Below the pieces are notes generated by a model. It was not told where the DNA came from and made no database searches. It saw only the letters and a list, made by a program, of their open reading frames with translations. Shown piece after piece: positions 1 to 8,700 of a DNA stretch of 64,000 nucleotides. The DNA comes from Hyphomicrobium_B sp001006785 (GTDB taxonomy: Bacteria > Pseudomonadota > Alphaproteobacteria > Rhizobiales > Hyphomicrobiaceae), in NCBI RefSeq assembly GCF_001006785.1, contig NZ_CDHO01000003.1:868001-932000 (forward strand), read 5' to 3'. A program made the translations under genes and the position numbers. Numbering within the stretch: position 1 is the stretch's first letter; every line of letters starts with the position of its first letter.

Positions 1-2
1 AG

Positions 3-407
3 CTGACGTTCGACGGCATCCCCGAACGCCTCGTCGTACCGTTCTCCGCGATCAAGGTCTTCATCGATCCGAGCGTCCGCTACGGCCTGCAATTCGACGA
101 CGACGTCAGCGACAACGAACCGATGCACGAGCCGCGCCACGCTCTGACAGCCGACGCGACCTACGATCAGATCGGTGAAGCGGGAACTGAAGTTCCGCGC
201 ACGACACCGAAGAAACCGCGCGCACCGAGAAAGCCCCGCGTCGCGGATAAGGATGCAGCATCCCGCGATCCGGCGACCACTGTTCCGCCCTCGCCCGAGC
301 CCGCCACGCGCGCTGGCGAAGCCGACGCGAAAGACGACGCCGACGCGACGCCGGCTCCGTCCGAAGGCGCCAAGATCCTGAGCCTCGATCAGTTCCGCAA
401 GAAGTAA
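3..407 (+). CDS. sspB: SspB-family ClpXP adaptor, C-terminal part
   Basis: The gene runs in from the left edge, so its start is outside the window. The readable part begins with the end of a folded domain (LVVPFSAIKVFIDPSVRYGL), followed by an acidic stretch. A long low-complexity linker rich in Pro, Ala, Lys and Asp comes next, and the protein ends in the tail ILSLDQFRKK. This layout is that of alphaproteobacterial SspB: a substrate-tag-binding domain, a flexible linker, and a short C-terminal peptide that docks on the N-domain of ClpX. From family knowledge it would deliver ssrA-tagged and selected native proteins to ClpXP in the cytoplasm. The domain fragment and the tail both match, so the call is fairly safe. 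It converges on the methyltransferase gene downstream. Confidence 0.88.
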   Translation: MTFDGIPERLVVPFSAIKVFIDPSVRYGLQFDDDVSDNEPMHEPRHALTADATYDQIGEAGTEVPRTTPKKPRAPRKPRVADKDAASRDPATTVPPSPEPATRAGEADAKDDADATPAPSEGAKILSLDQFRKK

Positions 408-434
408 GCAAGCGCGTTTGAACGCATCGCTTGC
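408..434. terminator. Hairpin between convergent genes
   Basis: A 7-bp perfect inverted repeat (GCAAGCG at 408-414, CGCTTGC at 428-434) begins right after the sspB stop codon, in the 61-bp gap before the convergent methyltransferase gene. There is no T-tract on either side, so an intrinsic terminator is only possible. Confidence 0.3.
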
Positions 435-468
435 GCGCTGTCACCCGCCCTGCACTGCGGCGCGAAGG

Positions 469-1170
469 CTACGCATATCCGACCCATCCCCGCCACGTGA
501 ACGCCGCGTAGAACAGCGCCACGTCGCGGAATCCAGCCTCTTCCAAAATCGCCTGGTCTTGCTCCGGTGTGATCGCCCGCAGCTTGGCATCGACGTTCGC
601 GCGAGCGCTTTCCGCCAAACTCGGATCGACACCCGACGCCACGGCGAACGCCGCATAGCGCGACAGCCATAGTGCGCGAGCCCCATCCGCCTGCGGAAAG
701 CTCGAATGCGCAGCAACGAACGGCGCGCCCGGCTTCAATCGCCGCCGGATTTCTTGCTCCGTCCTGCGGCGCTCATCGGCATCGAGGAAATGCAGCGTGA
801 GCAGGCAGACGGCAGCATCGAAAGCCGTCTCGGAAACATCATCGATATAACCTTGTTGAAGTGGGACGCGTGCGTTGAGAGGCCCAAGCATTCTCTCCGC
901 GAGCGTCAGCATCTCCGCCGCCGGGTCGACGCCGACAAACGTCCATCCCGTATGAGCTTCCGCCAGCGCTTTGAGCTCAAGCCCGCCGCCCGCGCCGAGA
1001 ACCAGAACACGCGCATTTTCCGGAACGCGCTCTTCGAGAAGTAAGCCCGTCATGCGATGCAGGTCGCTCAAGCCCGGAACGAAACGGCGCGGCCCATCCG
1101 CGTAATTCGCGACTGCATCCGGATCGGAATACGCCTTCAGCAACCACGCATCGTCCTTCTCAGGCTTCAT
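469..1170 (-). CDS. Class I SAM-dependent methyltransferase
   Basis: A 233-residue cytoplasmic protein with a Rossmann-type methyltransferase core. Motif I is VLVLGAGGGLELKAL near residues 55-69, followed by VGVDPAAEML with an acidic residue at the end of strand 2. A later FDAAVCLLTLHFLD segment fits motif IV and post-IV. The substrate cannot be read from the sequence. Small-molecule methyltransferases of the Methyltransf_12/25 type look like this. The gene stands alone, converging on sspB. An AT-rich palindrome lies about 30 bp before its start and may be its promoter or operator. The ATG at 1170 follows a GGGGCGG stretch that could serve as a weak ribosome-binding site. Confidence 0.75.
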   Translation of the reverse strand: MKPEKDDAWLLKAYSDPDAVANYADGPRRFVPGLSDLHRMTGLLLEERVPENARVLVLGAGGGLELKALAEAHTGWTFVGVDPAAEMLTLAERMLGPLNARVPLQQGYIDDVSETAFDAAVCLLTLHFLDADERRRTEQEIRRRLKPGAPFVAAHSSFPQADGARALWLSRYAAFAVASGVDPSLAESARANVDAKLRAITPEQDQAILEEAGFRDVALFYAAFTWRGWVGYA

Positions 1171-1199
1171 AGGTACCGCCCCGTTCGGAAATTAGAATG

Positions 1200-1213
1200 T
1201 TATAATATTATAA
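1200..1213 (-). promoter_or_regulatory. AT-rich perfect palindrome before methyltransferase
   Basis: TTATAATATTATAA is a perfect 14-bp palindrome inside a roughly 30-bp AT-only island in otherwise GC-rich DNA, 30 bp upstream of the methyltransferase ATG. It contains the -10-like hexamer TATAAT on both strands, so it could be a promoter core, an operator, or both. Confidence 0.4.
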
Positions 1214-1333
1214 AATAACACGCACACGCGCCGGGACAACCATCCCGCGCGACATCGCTCGGTCGCGGTGTCGCCCGAGACACAGCACGGCGCTCACGCT
1301 TGGAAAAAACAGCGGGCGCTTTTCAATGGGGGA

Positions 1334-1359
1334 ACGCCCGGCGAACGAACGCCGGGCGT
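1334..1359 (-). terminator. Hairpin after the DUF1254 gene
   Basis: ACGCCCGGCG, a 6-nt loop and CGCCGGGCGT form a perfect 10-bp GC-rich stem starting 10 bp past the DUF1254 stop. The following sequence on the minus strand is TCCCCCATTGAAAA, without a clear U-run, so termination is likely but not textbook. Confidence 0.55.
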
Positions 1360-1369
1360 CACTATGACT

Positions 1370-2836
1370 TTACTGTGCAGTCAGGGAGGCGATACCGGAA
1401 CGTCGCACGACCGGCGGCGGATTCCATTTGCCCGTCAGCGCATCGGATCTCGGAGCGTAAAGACGCATGGTCAGATTGAACGACCCTTTTGGTGCTGGAA
1501 GCCAGTTCGTTTCGTTCTCGGCGCCAGGACTTTCATTCTGAAAATAAAGATCGAGCGAACCATCGGGATTATACTTGAAAGGCATCCAACTGCTCACCGC
1601 AAAACGATTGAGGCTGTTGGCAACCTGGAACCCCTCGTCGTCATAGAGCGTGATGGACCAGAAGGCATTAACCGGTGGAAGCGCGGCCTTGTCGAAATGA
1701 ATTGTATATTTGTTGGCGCCGTCGAGAGGCTTTCCCGTTTCGTCGGCAAGGTTCGCCGGATAAATCGCGTCCTCGGGCAGGTTCGCGCCGAGACCATATT
1801 GCGAAATGAGGGCGCGCTTCAGATAGTAATTACCATAGACCCCCATCGTATCCGTGTTCATCGACCAGCCGTTGGCCACACGCGCAAGCGTGGGGAGCTT
1901 CCATTTTAGGAGCTGCTGCGCTTCCTGCGGGACCGTTTCAAGCGTCTTCTGAATAGCAGGATCCAATGTCGTGATATCGAAGCTCTTGCCAGGCTCGATG
2001 CCAATCTGGCGCATCTGCGCGATGATCGGTTGATCGGTGATGTGCGGAGGATGCAGCTTCAGGAGTTCGGCGGCATACGCAAAGAATTTTCCGGCGGGCA
2101 TTGCGTCGACGAGGGTCTTTGGCGGCGTTGTGACATCGACGCTTGAATCAATTTTAGCTTCAATAGGCGTCGGCGTTTTGCCCCATTCGGACAGCCGCGT
2201 GACCTTATATCCTGCCTGGATCTGGTGAACCGCATCGTAATCATCCGGACCATCCGTTTTCGTGCGGCCGATAATCCAGACATACGGCGTCGGCGCATCG
2301 ATACGCTGAGCATCGTGAGGAAGTTCGCCGTTCGAACCGGTCTTCCAACCAGGCGGCACGATTACAAAGTTATGAGCTTGTGTTCCCGTCGTGCGCCAGC
2401 CAGGAGAGGCAAAGACGTCGGTCCACATGTCGAGCATTGGCAACAGATAGTATCGCCCATGCGTATCGGGCACCGAGACAACCACCGGCTCTTTCGTCAA
2501 GTCGAGCCACGCACTCGAATAAAGCGTATCGAAATTTGGCCGGACGACAGCCCGCATATCGGCGGTAGGATAGGCTCCTATATTGGCGAAGGTATTCGCC
2601 GGACCACCAATCGATCCTTTACCCGGTGCAGTGTTCGTCAGCTGCTTACGGGTCAGATCCATCGTCACGGGAGAATAGAAATACAGGTACGCATTGACGG
2701 CGATGTCGTGCGCTTCCTGCGGATTGATGGCCTGGGCGTTGACCGCCGTAGAGGAACCGACCGCTACGGCAAACGACCAACCTAAAATGATCGCGCTAAC
2801 GACTGTGCCTTTTCTTGAGGATGGTTTTTCTGGCAT
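1370..2836 (-). CDS. Exported DUF1254/DUF1214 protein
   Basis: A 488-residue protein with an N-terminal signal peptide (hydrophobic VVSAIILGWSFAVAVG, probable cleavage after VNAQA), followed by a DUF1254 domain and a C-terminal DUF1214 domain. Typical family phrases are visible: NAYLYFYSPVTMDLTRKQ, RPNFDTLYSSAWLDL and FWSITLYDDEGF. The biochemical function of this family is unsettled. The protein is expected in the periplasm or at the cell envelope. I start it at 2836 and not at 2872 because AGGAG lies 8-12 nt upstream of the inner ATG and the signal peptide then has a normal length. It is monocistronic, with a hairpin after the stop. Confidence 0.85.
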   Translation of the reverse strand: MPEKPSSRKGTVVSAIILGWSFAVAVGSSTAVNAQAINPQEAHDIAVNAYLYFYSPVTMDLTRKQLTNTAPGKGSIGGPANTFANIGAYPTADMRAVVRPNFDTLYSSAWLDLTKEPVVVSVPDTHGRYYLLPMLDMWTDVFASPGWRTTGTQAHNFVIVPPGWKTGSNGELPHDAQRIDAPTPYVWIIGRTKTDGPDDYDAVHQIQAGYKVTRLSEWGKTPTPIEAKIDSSVDVTTPPKTLVDAMPAGKFFAYAAELLKLHPPHITDQPIIAQMRQIGIEPGKSFDITTLDPAIQKTLETVPQEAQQLLKWKLPTLARVANGWSMNTDTMGVYGNYYLKRALISQYGLGANLPEDAIYPANLADETGKPLDGANKYTIHFDKAALPPVNAFWSITLYDDEGFQVANSLNRFAVSSWMPFKYNPDGSLDLYFQNESPGAENETNWLPAPKGSFNLTMRLYAPRSDALTGKWNPPPVVRRSGIASLTAQ

Positions 2837-3769
2837 CGTGCAGGCTCCTGCCCTCGCAATACCCCGCGCCAAAAACGCAGATTACGGAATTCCTACGATC
2901 GCGCCAGACCACATTACGCAAAGAAATCGTCAAATAATTCGGTTTTCAGACCTCAGCCGGTACAAATCTCTCCCGCTAACCATGCTCGCTCTTTCCGCGA
3001 GCAACTTATCCCCGCTCTCTCCCGCGCTCGCATACTCCGCTCGTCTCATCACGCTGACAAAGGGCATGAGCTCGTGCCGCGAGACCTGAGTGGTGAGAGC
3101 ATGTGGGGCCGCGCGGAGAAATCGGTATGCCGCGGGTTTTCTGCTTGCCGCGCGCGGGCCTCTGAGGAGGCGGCGCGGTGAAACGCCGCTCGAAAAGGTG
3201 ATGCGGCGGCGGATGGCGGGTTCGACGGCTCAGGGATCGCGATCGCTGCGATCCGCACTCATACGAGAGGCGCCGGACGCAAGGGCCGGAGCCGAGGCGG
3301 AGAGTTGACATGCACGGGGCGGCGCGGTCCGCATCCTTAATCCAAATGCAAAGAGCGAGGCCACGCCGTCCCGTCCCTTTGTTGATCGGCGCAACCGACT
3401 CCACTCCGTGGAGCCGGCCTGTTGCGCCGGACGCATTTCCTTCGTCATCGTCGACCGAGCGCGGCAGCGCCGCGTCGAAGGCCGAGGATCCAGCGCAAAC
3501 CTCGTCGAAGACACACCATCGGCATTGCTGCCCGGCTCGACGAACGAGATTGGGCAATGCCAGATAAAATCGTCACGACCGCGAAGGCGGCCGTCTACGA
3601 CAAAAGACCAATGGCTCGGGGTCCAAGACGTGGACGGCCGCCGCAGCTGCCATGACAAGGCGTGACTCTACCGACGTCGTGCATATGAAGGAAAAACCTC
3701 GACAAACCTCCCCCCATGCGCGACGAAGCAGCGAAATTTCCCTCTCGACCATCACCGGAACCCGAGCAG
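2837..3769. other. Long intergenic region without a credible gene
   Basis: About 930 bp between the divergent DUF1254 and fumC genes. Several frames stay open on both strands, but they overlap each other, are rich in Arg, Ser and Pro, and show no domain or good ribosome-binding site, as expected of GC-rich non-coding DNA. The stretch holds one strong hairpin (3388-3428) and must carry the promoters of both neighbours. It may be a decayed gene or a dispersed intergenic repeat; I cannot tell which. Confidence 0.6.
3388..3428. other. Nested hairpin in intergenic DNA
   Basis: Outer arms GGCGCAAC (3388-3395) and GTTGCGCC (3421-3428) are perfect complements. The inner arms CGACTCCAC and GTGGAGCCG pair at 8 of 9 positions around a 3-nt loop. 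No T-tract follows on either strand. It could be part of a structured RNA or an intergenic repeat. Confidence 0.4.
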
Positions 3770-5161
3770 ATGACCAAGACGCGCACCGAGACCGACACCT
3801 TTGGCCCGATTGAAGTTGCCGCCGACCGCTACTGGGGCGCGCAAGCCCAGCGCAGCCTCGGCAATTTCAAGATCGGCTGGGAGAGGCAGCCGGCCGCCAT
3901 CGTCCGCGCGCTCGGCGTTGTTAAGCGCGCCGCCGCCGAAACCAACATGGCGCTCAACCGGCTCGATCCCAAAATCGGCGATGCTGTCGTGAAAGCCGCG
4001 CAAGAGGTGATGGACGGCAAGCTCGACGATCACTTCCCGCTCGTCGTCTGGCAGACCGGCTCCGGCACGCAGTCGAACATGAACGCCAACGAAGTCATCT
4101 CGAACCGCGCCATCGAAATGCTCGGCGGCGAGATGGGCTCGAAGAAGCCCGTGCATCCCAACGATCACGTCAACATGAGCCAGTCGTCGAACGACACCTA
4201 CCCGACGGCGATGCACATCGCGTGCTCCGAGGAAGTCGTCCATCGCCTGGTTCCGGCGCTGCGCAAGCTGCATAAAGCGCTGCAGGACAAAGCCGAGGCG
4301 TGGTCGCACATCATCAAGATCGGCCGCACGCATACGCAGGACGCGACGCCCCTGACGCTCGGTCAGGAATTTTCCGGCTACGCACAGCAGGTCGAGAACG
4401 GCATCGCGCGCATTGAATCGACCCTGCCCGCACTCATGCAGCTCGCGCAGGGCGGAACCGCTGTCGGCACCGGATTGAACGCGCCGAAAGGTTTCGCCGA
4501 AAAAGTCGCCGAACGCGTCGCGGCCATCACCAAGCTGCCGTTCACTTCGGCGCCGAACAAGTTCGAGGCCCTCGCGGCCCACGACGCGATGGTCTTCTCG
4601 CACGGCGCCATCAACACCGTCGCCGTCTCGCTGTTCAAGATCGCCAACGACGTCCGCTTGCTCGGCTCCGGCCCGCGCTCAGGCCTTGGCGAACTGGCGC
4701 TTCCAGAAAACGAGCCCGGCTCCTCGATCATGCCCGGTAAGGTCAATCCGACACAGTGCGAAGCGCTGACCCAGGTCTGCGTGCAGGTGTTCGGCAACCA
4801 GGCGGCGCTGTCGTTCGCCGGAAGCCAAGGCCATTTTGAACTCAACGTCTATAATCCCGTCATGGCCTACAACTTCCTGCAGTCCGTACGCCTGATCGCC
4901 GACGCGGCAGTCTCCTTTACCGACAACTGCGTCGTCGGCATCGAACCGCGCGAGGACAACATCAAGGCCGGGCTCGAACGCTCGTTAATGCTTGTGACGG
5001 CGCTGGCTCCGAAAATCGGCTACGATAACGCCGCCAAGATCGCGAAGACCGCGCACAAGAAGGGCACGACGTTGCGCGACGAGGCCGTCGGCGGCGGCTA
5101 CGTCACCGACAAGGAGTTCGACGAGATCGTGCGGCCCGAGAAGATGATCAGCCCCGACTGA
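3770..5161 (+). CDS. fumC: Fumarate hydratase, class II
   Basis: Fumarase C interconverts fumarate and L-malate in the TCA cycle as a cytoplasmic homotetramer without an iron-sulfur cluster. With the start at 3770 the protein has 463 residues, the usual class II length. The superfamily signature GSSIMPGKVNPTQCE is intact, as are TGSGTQSNMNANEV and the HPNDHVNMSQSSNDTYPT substrate-binding block. I prefer the ATG at 3770 over the in-frame one at 3716 because MTKTRTETDTFGPI is the common N-terminus of this family. The ethylmalonyl-CoA pathway encoded at the right end also feeds C4 acids into the same cycle. Confidence 0.97.
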   Translation: MTKTRTETDTFGPIEVAADRYWGAQAQRSLGNFKIGWERQPAAIVRALGVVKRAAAETNMALNRLDPKIGDAVVKAAQEVMDGKLDDHFPLVVWQTGSGTQSNMNANEVISNRAIEMLGGEMGSKKPVHPNDHVNMSQSSNDTYPTAMHIACSEEVVHRLVPALRKLHKALQDKAEAWSHIIKIGRTHTQDATPLTLGQEFSGYAQQVENGIARIESTLPALMQLAQGGTAVGTGLNAPKGFAEKVAERVAAITKLPFTSAPNKFEALAAHDAMVFSHGAINTVAVSLFKIANDVRLLGSGPRSGLGELALPENEPGSSIMPGKVNPTQCEALTQVCVQVFGNQAALSFAGSQGHFELNVYNPVMAYNFLQSVRLIADAAVSFTDNCVVGIEPREDNIKAGLERSLMLVTALAPKIGYDNAAKIAKTAHKKGTTLRDEAVGGGYVTDKEFDEIVRPEKMISPD

Positions 5162-5220
5162 CATCGATCGGAGCATACGGACTAAAGCGAGCGTTTGACG
5201 CCTTCGCATTCCTGAACATA

Positions 5221-5271
5221 AAATGCATGAAGTTCAGAGTGCCGCTTTGGCACTCGAGGCGGAGTGCATTT
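5221..5271 (+). promoter_or_regulatory. Nested hairpin in the DUF4169 leader
   Basis: AAATGCA (5221-5227) pairs with TGCATTT (5265-5271), and inside it GAGTGCC (5237-5243) pairs with GGCACTC (5249-5255) around GCTTT. The ribosome-binding GGAG at 5261-5264 lies in the enclosed loop, and the outer stem ends just before the ATG at 5273, so folding could restrict initiation. It could equally be a DNA operator. Confidence 0.45.
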
Positions 5272-5272
5272 T

Positions 5273-5488
5273 ATGACCGCAGAGATTGTCAATCTCAACA
5301 AGGTCCGCAAAGCTCGCGAACGCGCCAACCGCGAACGCGACGCTCAGGAAAACCGGATCAAGTACGGACAGACGAAATCCGAGCGCAATCTGTTCGAGGC
5401 GCGCACGCGCAAATGGCAGGGCGATCTCGACGCATCGCGGCGCCAATCCGATGACGACGATGATACCGGGCCTAGCAACGCTTCCTGA
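5273..5488 (+). CDS. DUF4169 family small protein
   Basis: A 71-residue, highly charged protein of the DUF4169 family, which is widespread in Alphaproteobacteria and has no assigned function. The N-terminus MTAEIVNLNKVRKARERA and the central KYGQTKSERNLFEARTR are the recognisable family features. The C-terminus is a run of Asp followed by a short polar tail. Most of it should form one basic helix. The ATG at 5273 is preceded by GGAG at a good distance. Its stop overlaps the next gene's start by one base (TGATG), so the two are probably translated together, and that partner is a likely DNA-binding protein. Confidence 0.85.
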   Translation: MTAEIVNLNKVRKARERANRERDAQENRIKYGQTKSERNLFEARTRKWQGDLDASRRQSDDDDDTGPSNAS

Positions 5489-5718
5489 TGCGGCCTGAGA
5501 AACGTTCGTTTTCGATCCAGGGCCATCGCACGTCGATTTCGCTCGAAGCTGCGTTCTGGTCCGCCCTGAAGACCGCAGCCGCCGAAGACGGCCTGACGCT
5601 CGCGGGCCTGATCAACGCGATCGACAAAGACCGCGGCAACGCCGGATTATCGAGCGCGGTCCGCGTCTGGATTTTGAAGCGCCTCGAAATGCGCGCCGCC
5701 GCAAAATCCGCCGAATAG
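5488..5718 (+). CDS. Ribbon-helix-helix domain protein
   Basis: A 76-residue protein of the RHH_4 type. The segment HRTSISLEAAFWSALKTAAAEDGLTLAGLINAID fits a beta-strand followed by two helices, the minimal ribbon-helix-helix DNA-binding fold, which acts as a dimer. It starts inside the stop codon of the DUF4169 gene (TGATG), so it probably relies on translational coupling. The target is unknown. Members of this family often sit beside DUF4169, which suggests joint work. The nested hairpin upstream of the pair could be a target for self-regulation, but that is a guess. Confidence 0.8.
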   Translation: MRPEKRSFSIQGHRTSISLEAAFWSALKTAAAEDGLTLAGLINAIDKDRGNAGLSSAVRVWILKRLEMRAAAKSAE

Positions 5719-5732
5719 CGCTGTCGCTAAGT

Positions 5733-8700
5733 TTACGGGAAGCCGCCGAGCTGCTTCATCACTTCGTCGGACGACGTGCGCCGCTTTTCGCGCGGCCGCT
5801 GCGCCGGGCGCGTCGACGTTGTCGAGCGAACCGCCCCCGCGCCCTTGTTCGCAATCGGAAGTCCGGTCTCGGGATCGATCTGCCCGGCCGAGCTTTGCGC
5901 CGCGACGCCATCCGCTTCAGAGTCGGGAATGGGTTCGACCGTAATCGTTTGACCCTGCATGAATGTCGAAGACGTCGGCGCCGCGGAATTCGAGCTGCTC
6001 TGCGGGCCGGTTTGCGGCACGATGACAGGTGGACTGGACGTTGCGTCCGGTTGCGCGGAATTGCCACCGGACGGTCCGTTATCCTCGGTACCTGCGGACT
6101 GCGGTATGATGGGCGGCATCTCAGGAGGCTTCTTGGCCGCCTGCGCGCGCTGCGCTTCCAGCGCCTTGCGGCGCTCCTTTTCGAGCCGCACGCGTTCCTC
6201 GTCGAGGCGGCGCGAAAGCTCGAGTTCCTCGACGTTGCGTTCGACGAGCCGGACCGACAATTCGCGCTGGAGATCGCCGACATCGACGCTCGATTTGATG
6301 ACCGCGAGATTGTCGAGCGGACCATCGTAAAGAACGATCGCGGGAGGCAACGGCCCCTTGGACTGCGCAGGTTTCCATCCTGGCAAAGCAATGTCAGGCC
6401 GAGCCAGCGGCTTGAGCACTGGCGCCACTTGCAGCGCGGCGCTGACCTTGAGCGTCGTGAGATCGGTGGACACCGTCGCCTCGAGTTTTCCATCCTTCGA
6501 GTCGAACGCCAGCGTTTCGAACTTCAACGACCCGTCTTCCAGCGCCATCGCAACCTCTCGGTTTCCGAGCGCCACTTCCGAAGTCGTGAGCGAAGTCAGG
6601 AAGGCCGTTGAAACAGGCCGCACGTCGTTCTGCATCTTGCCGCGAAGAACCGTATCGACGATCTCCGATAGCGCAGCCGGCGCCGGACCGTGCACCGTCG
6701 CATCTTCGATCGCCGCTCGGCCCTTGCCCGACAACACCGCGATCAAACCGGCGGGACTTTGCGCCGTCGCCTCGCCGGCGAGTTCGAATGTCGCCGTGCC
6801 CCGCCCCGTCGGGCTGAAAGACGAAAGTTTTGCCCGATCGAGCTTCAGATCACTGACGAGCTTCACGCCGTTCGAAGCCTTGTCGAGACTGATCTGGCCG
6901 GTGAGCTTGCCGCCGGCCGCCGCCGCTGAAAGATTGCTGACGCTGATTTTGCCGGGCGCGATCGAAAGTTTCATCTCGCCGTCACGCGTCGCGAGATCGC
7001 CGCCGAGCGACAGCGAACCGAAGCTCACGAGAATGTCGGCATCGCTGCCTTTCAAGGCGCCGAAATTGAAGACGCCGCTCGGCCACACGGAATGCCATTC
7101 CGATGCGGCTGCGCCGTTCGCCGTCGCGTCCGTATCGCCGCTTTCCGGTGGCAGCGAGGATTTGTCGGTCAGCGCGGCGACCAGAGCTTCGATGCCAACA
7201 CGATCCGCACCGATTTTGCCTTCGATATGCCGGCGCCCATCGTCTCCGGCTTTCAGGTTGAGAAATGCCGTCACCGTCGACGTGCCGAGCATGAACTCTC
7301 GTGCCGCGATCGACCACGTGTCCTGGCCGCGCGCGATATCCAGCGTGCCATGCGTCGCGACTGTTGCCGATCCTGCTGGCAGCGAAAGCCCGGCAATTGC
7401 CAGCACGTCGGTCAGGTCGTCGGCTTTGACACCCGCCGCGCCGTTGAGCGCCAAGCTGGAGTTCTCCGGCCACGCTGCGTTGCCCGAGAATGCAAAATCG
7501 AGCCCTTTGCCGCGCACCTCGAACTGCGCTTTCGCGCCGCTAGCGAGCGTTCCGACGGAGATGAGCGACGCTTCCGCCGCCTCACTGTTCTCGGCCTCCG
7601 CCGTGCGCCGGTCCTGGGCGAGCATCGTCAGCAATGCTTCCAGCGACGGAGCCGCCACAGTCGCCTGCACCCGGCTCGGCGCTGTACGCCACGCACCGAA
7701 ACCGCCGTCAAAATTCGCCGAACCAGCAAATCGCGACCCGTTCAGCGTGCCATCGAACGTCACGTCGCTGGCTTCGGCCGCACGACGCCCGAGGGTCACG
7801 AGACCGGCGAGCTTCGCAGTCTGCAGCCCTTTGAATCGCTCGTCACCGAACTGCAATGCCAAGCCTGTCCTGCGCACGAGATCGCTCATCGCATCCGGTG
7901 TCGGCGCAACGACGTCATAAGCCAGCGTTCCCACGGGGCCGCCGTCGGTCTTTTTCGCGCGCCCTTCGAGCGAAATTTGAAGGCCGCTCTCGGTGGTCAT
8001 TTTGGCTGACGGCAGACGAATGTCCTTGCCTTCCGTTTCGACCGTCACGTCGACGTCACGATATTTGCTGCCGTGATCGATCAGGCGTCCCGCGATGAGG
8101 CGCAATCGCACGTCCTGAGTGTCGTCACTCGGCGCGGCTTCCTTGTCGGACGCCTGCGTCGAAAGCCCAAGCGTTTTACGCAGCGCGGCTTCGAGAGCGC
8201 TCGTCGTCTCGGGAAATATCTCTTTGGTATCGAGTTCCGCCGCCTGCAACGTCAGATCCGTGCGCGTGCGCGCGCCGTTGGAAATGGCGAGATCGCCGGA
8301 AAACGCGCGACCCGAAAGATCGCCGGACGCATCCGCGATGGCAAAGCGCGTCGCATCGATATCGACTTTGCCGCTGACCGAATACGGACCATCCGAGATG
8401 ATATCGATCGGCACGCCGGACTTCCCGGCCCAGGCTTTAAGACGAGCGAGACTCGAACCTCCGACGAAGAGATCACCGGAAAAGCTGTGCTTGCCGTCCG
8501 CGCCCGTCTTCAGATCGCCCGCGAGATCGAGCCGCGATCCACCCGGCAGACTGATATTGAAATTCTTGACGCGCGTGACGTTGCCCGCGCGGTCGGCGTC
8601 GATATCGAGACCGCCTGCCGTCTCGCCGCCGATCTTCACCTGCTCGAGATTGATCTTCGTGCTCGCCGTGCTGTCGCCCGCAACGGACTGCATCAGCCCG

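Noticed and set aside
1268..1909. A 213-codon plus-strand frame
   Set aside because: It overlaps the DUF1254 gene in antisense and includes its terminator-like hairpin; no ribosome-binding site.
3006..3658. Overlapping minus-strand frames of up to 183 codons in the gap before fumC
   Set aside because: Several frames are open at once and give Arg/Ser/Pro-rich products without a family; none has a credible start.
6358..7920. A 520-codon open frame on the plus strand opposite the AsmA gene
   Set aside because: It lies wholly antisense to a clear AsmA gene, is rich in Ser/Ala/Pro without a domain, and is expected from codon bias in GC-rich DNA.
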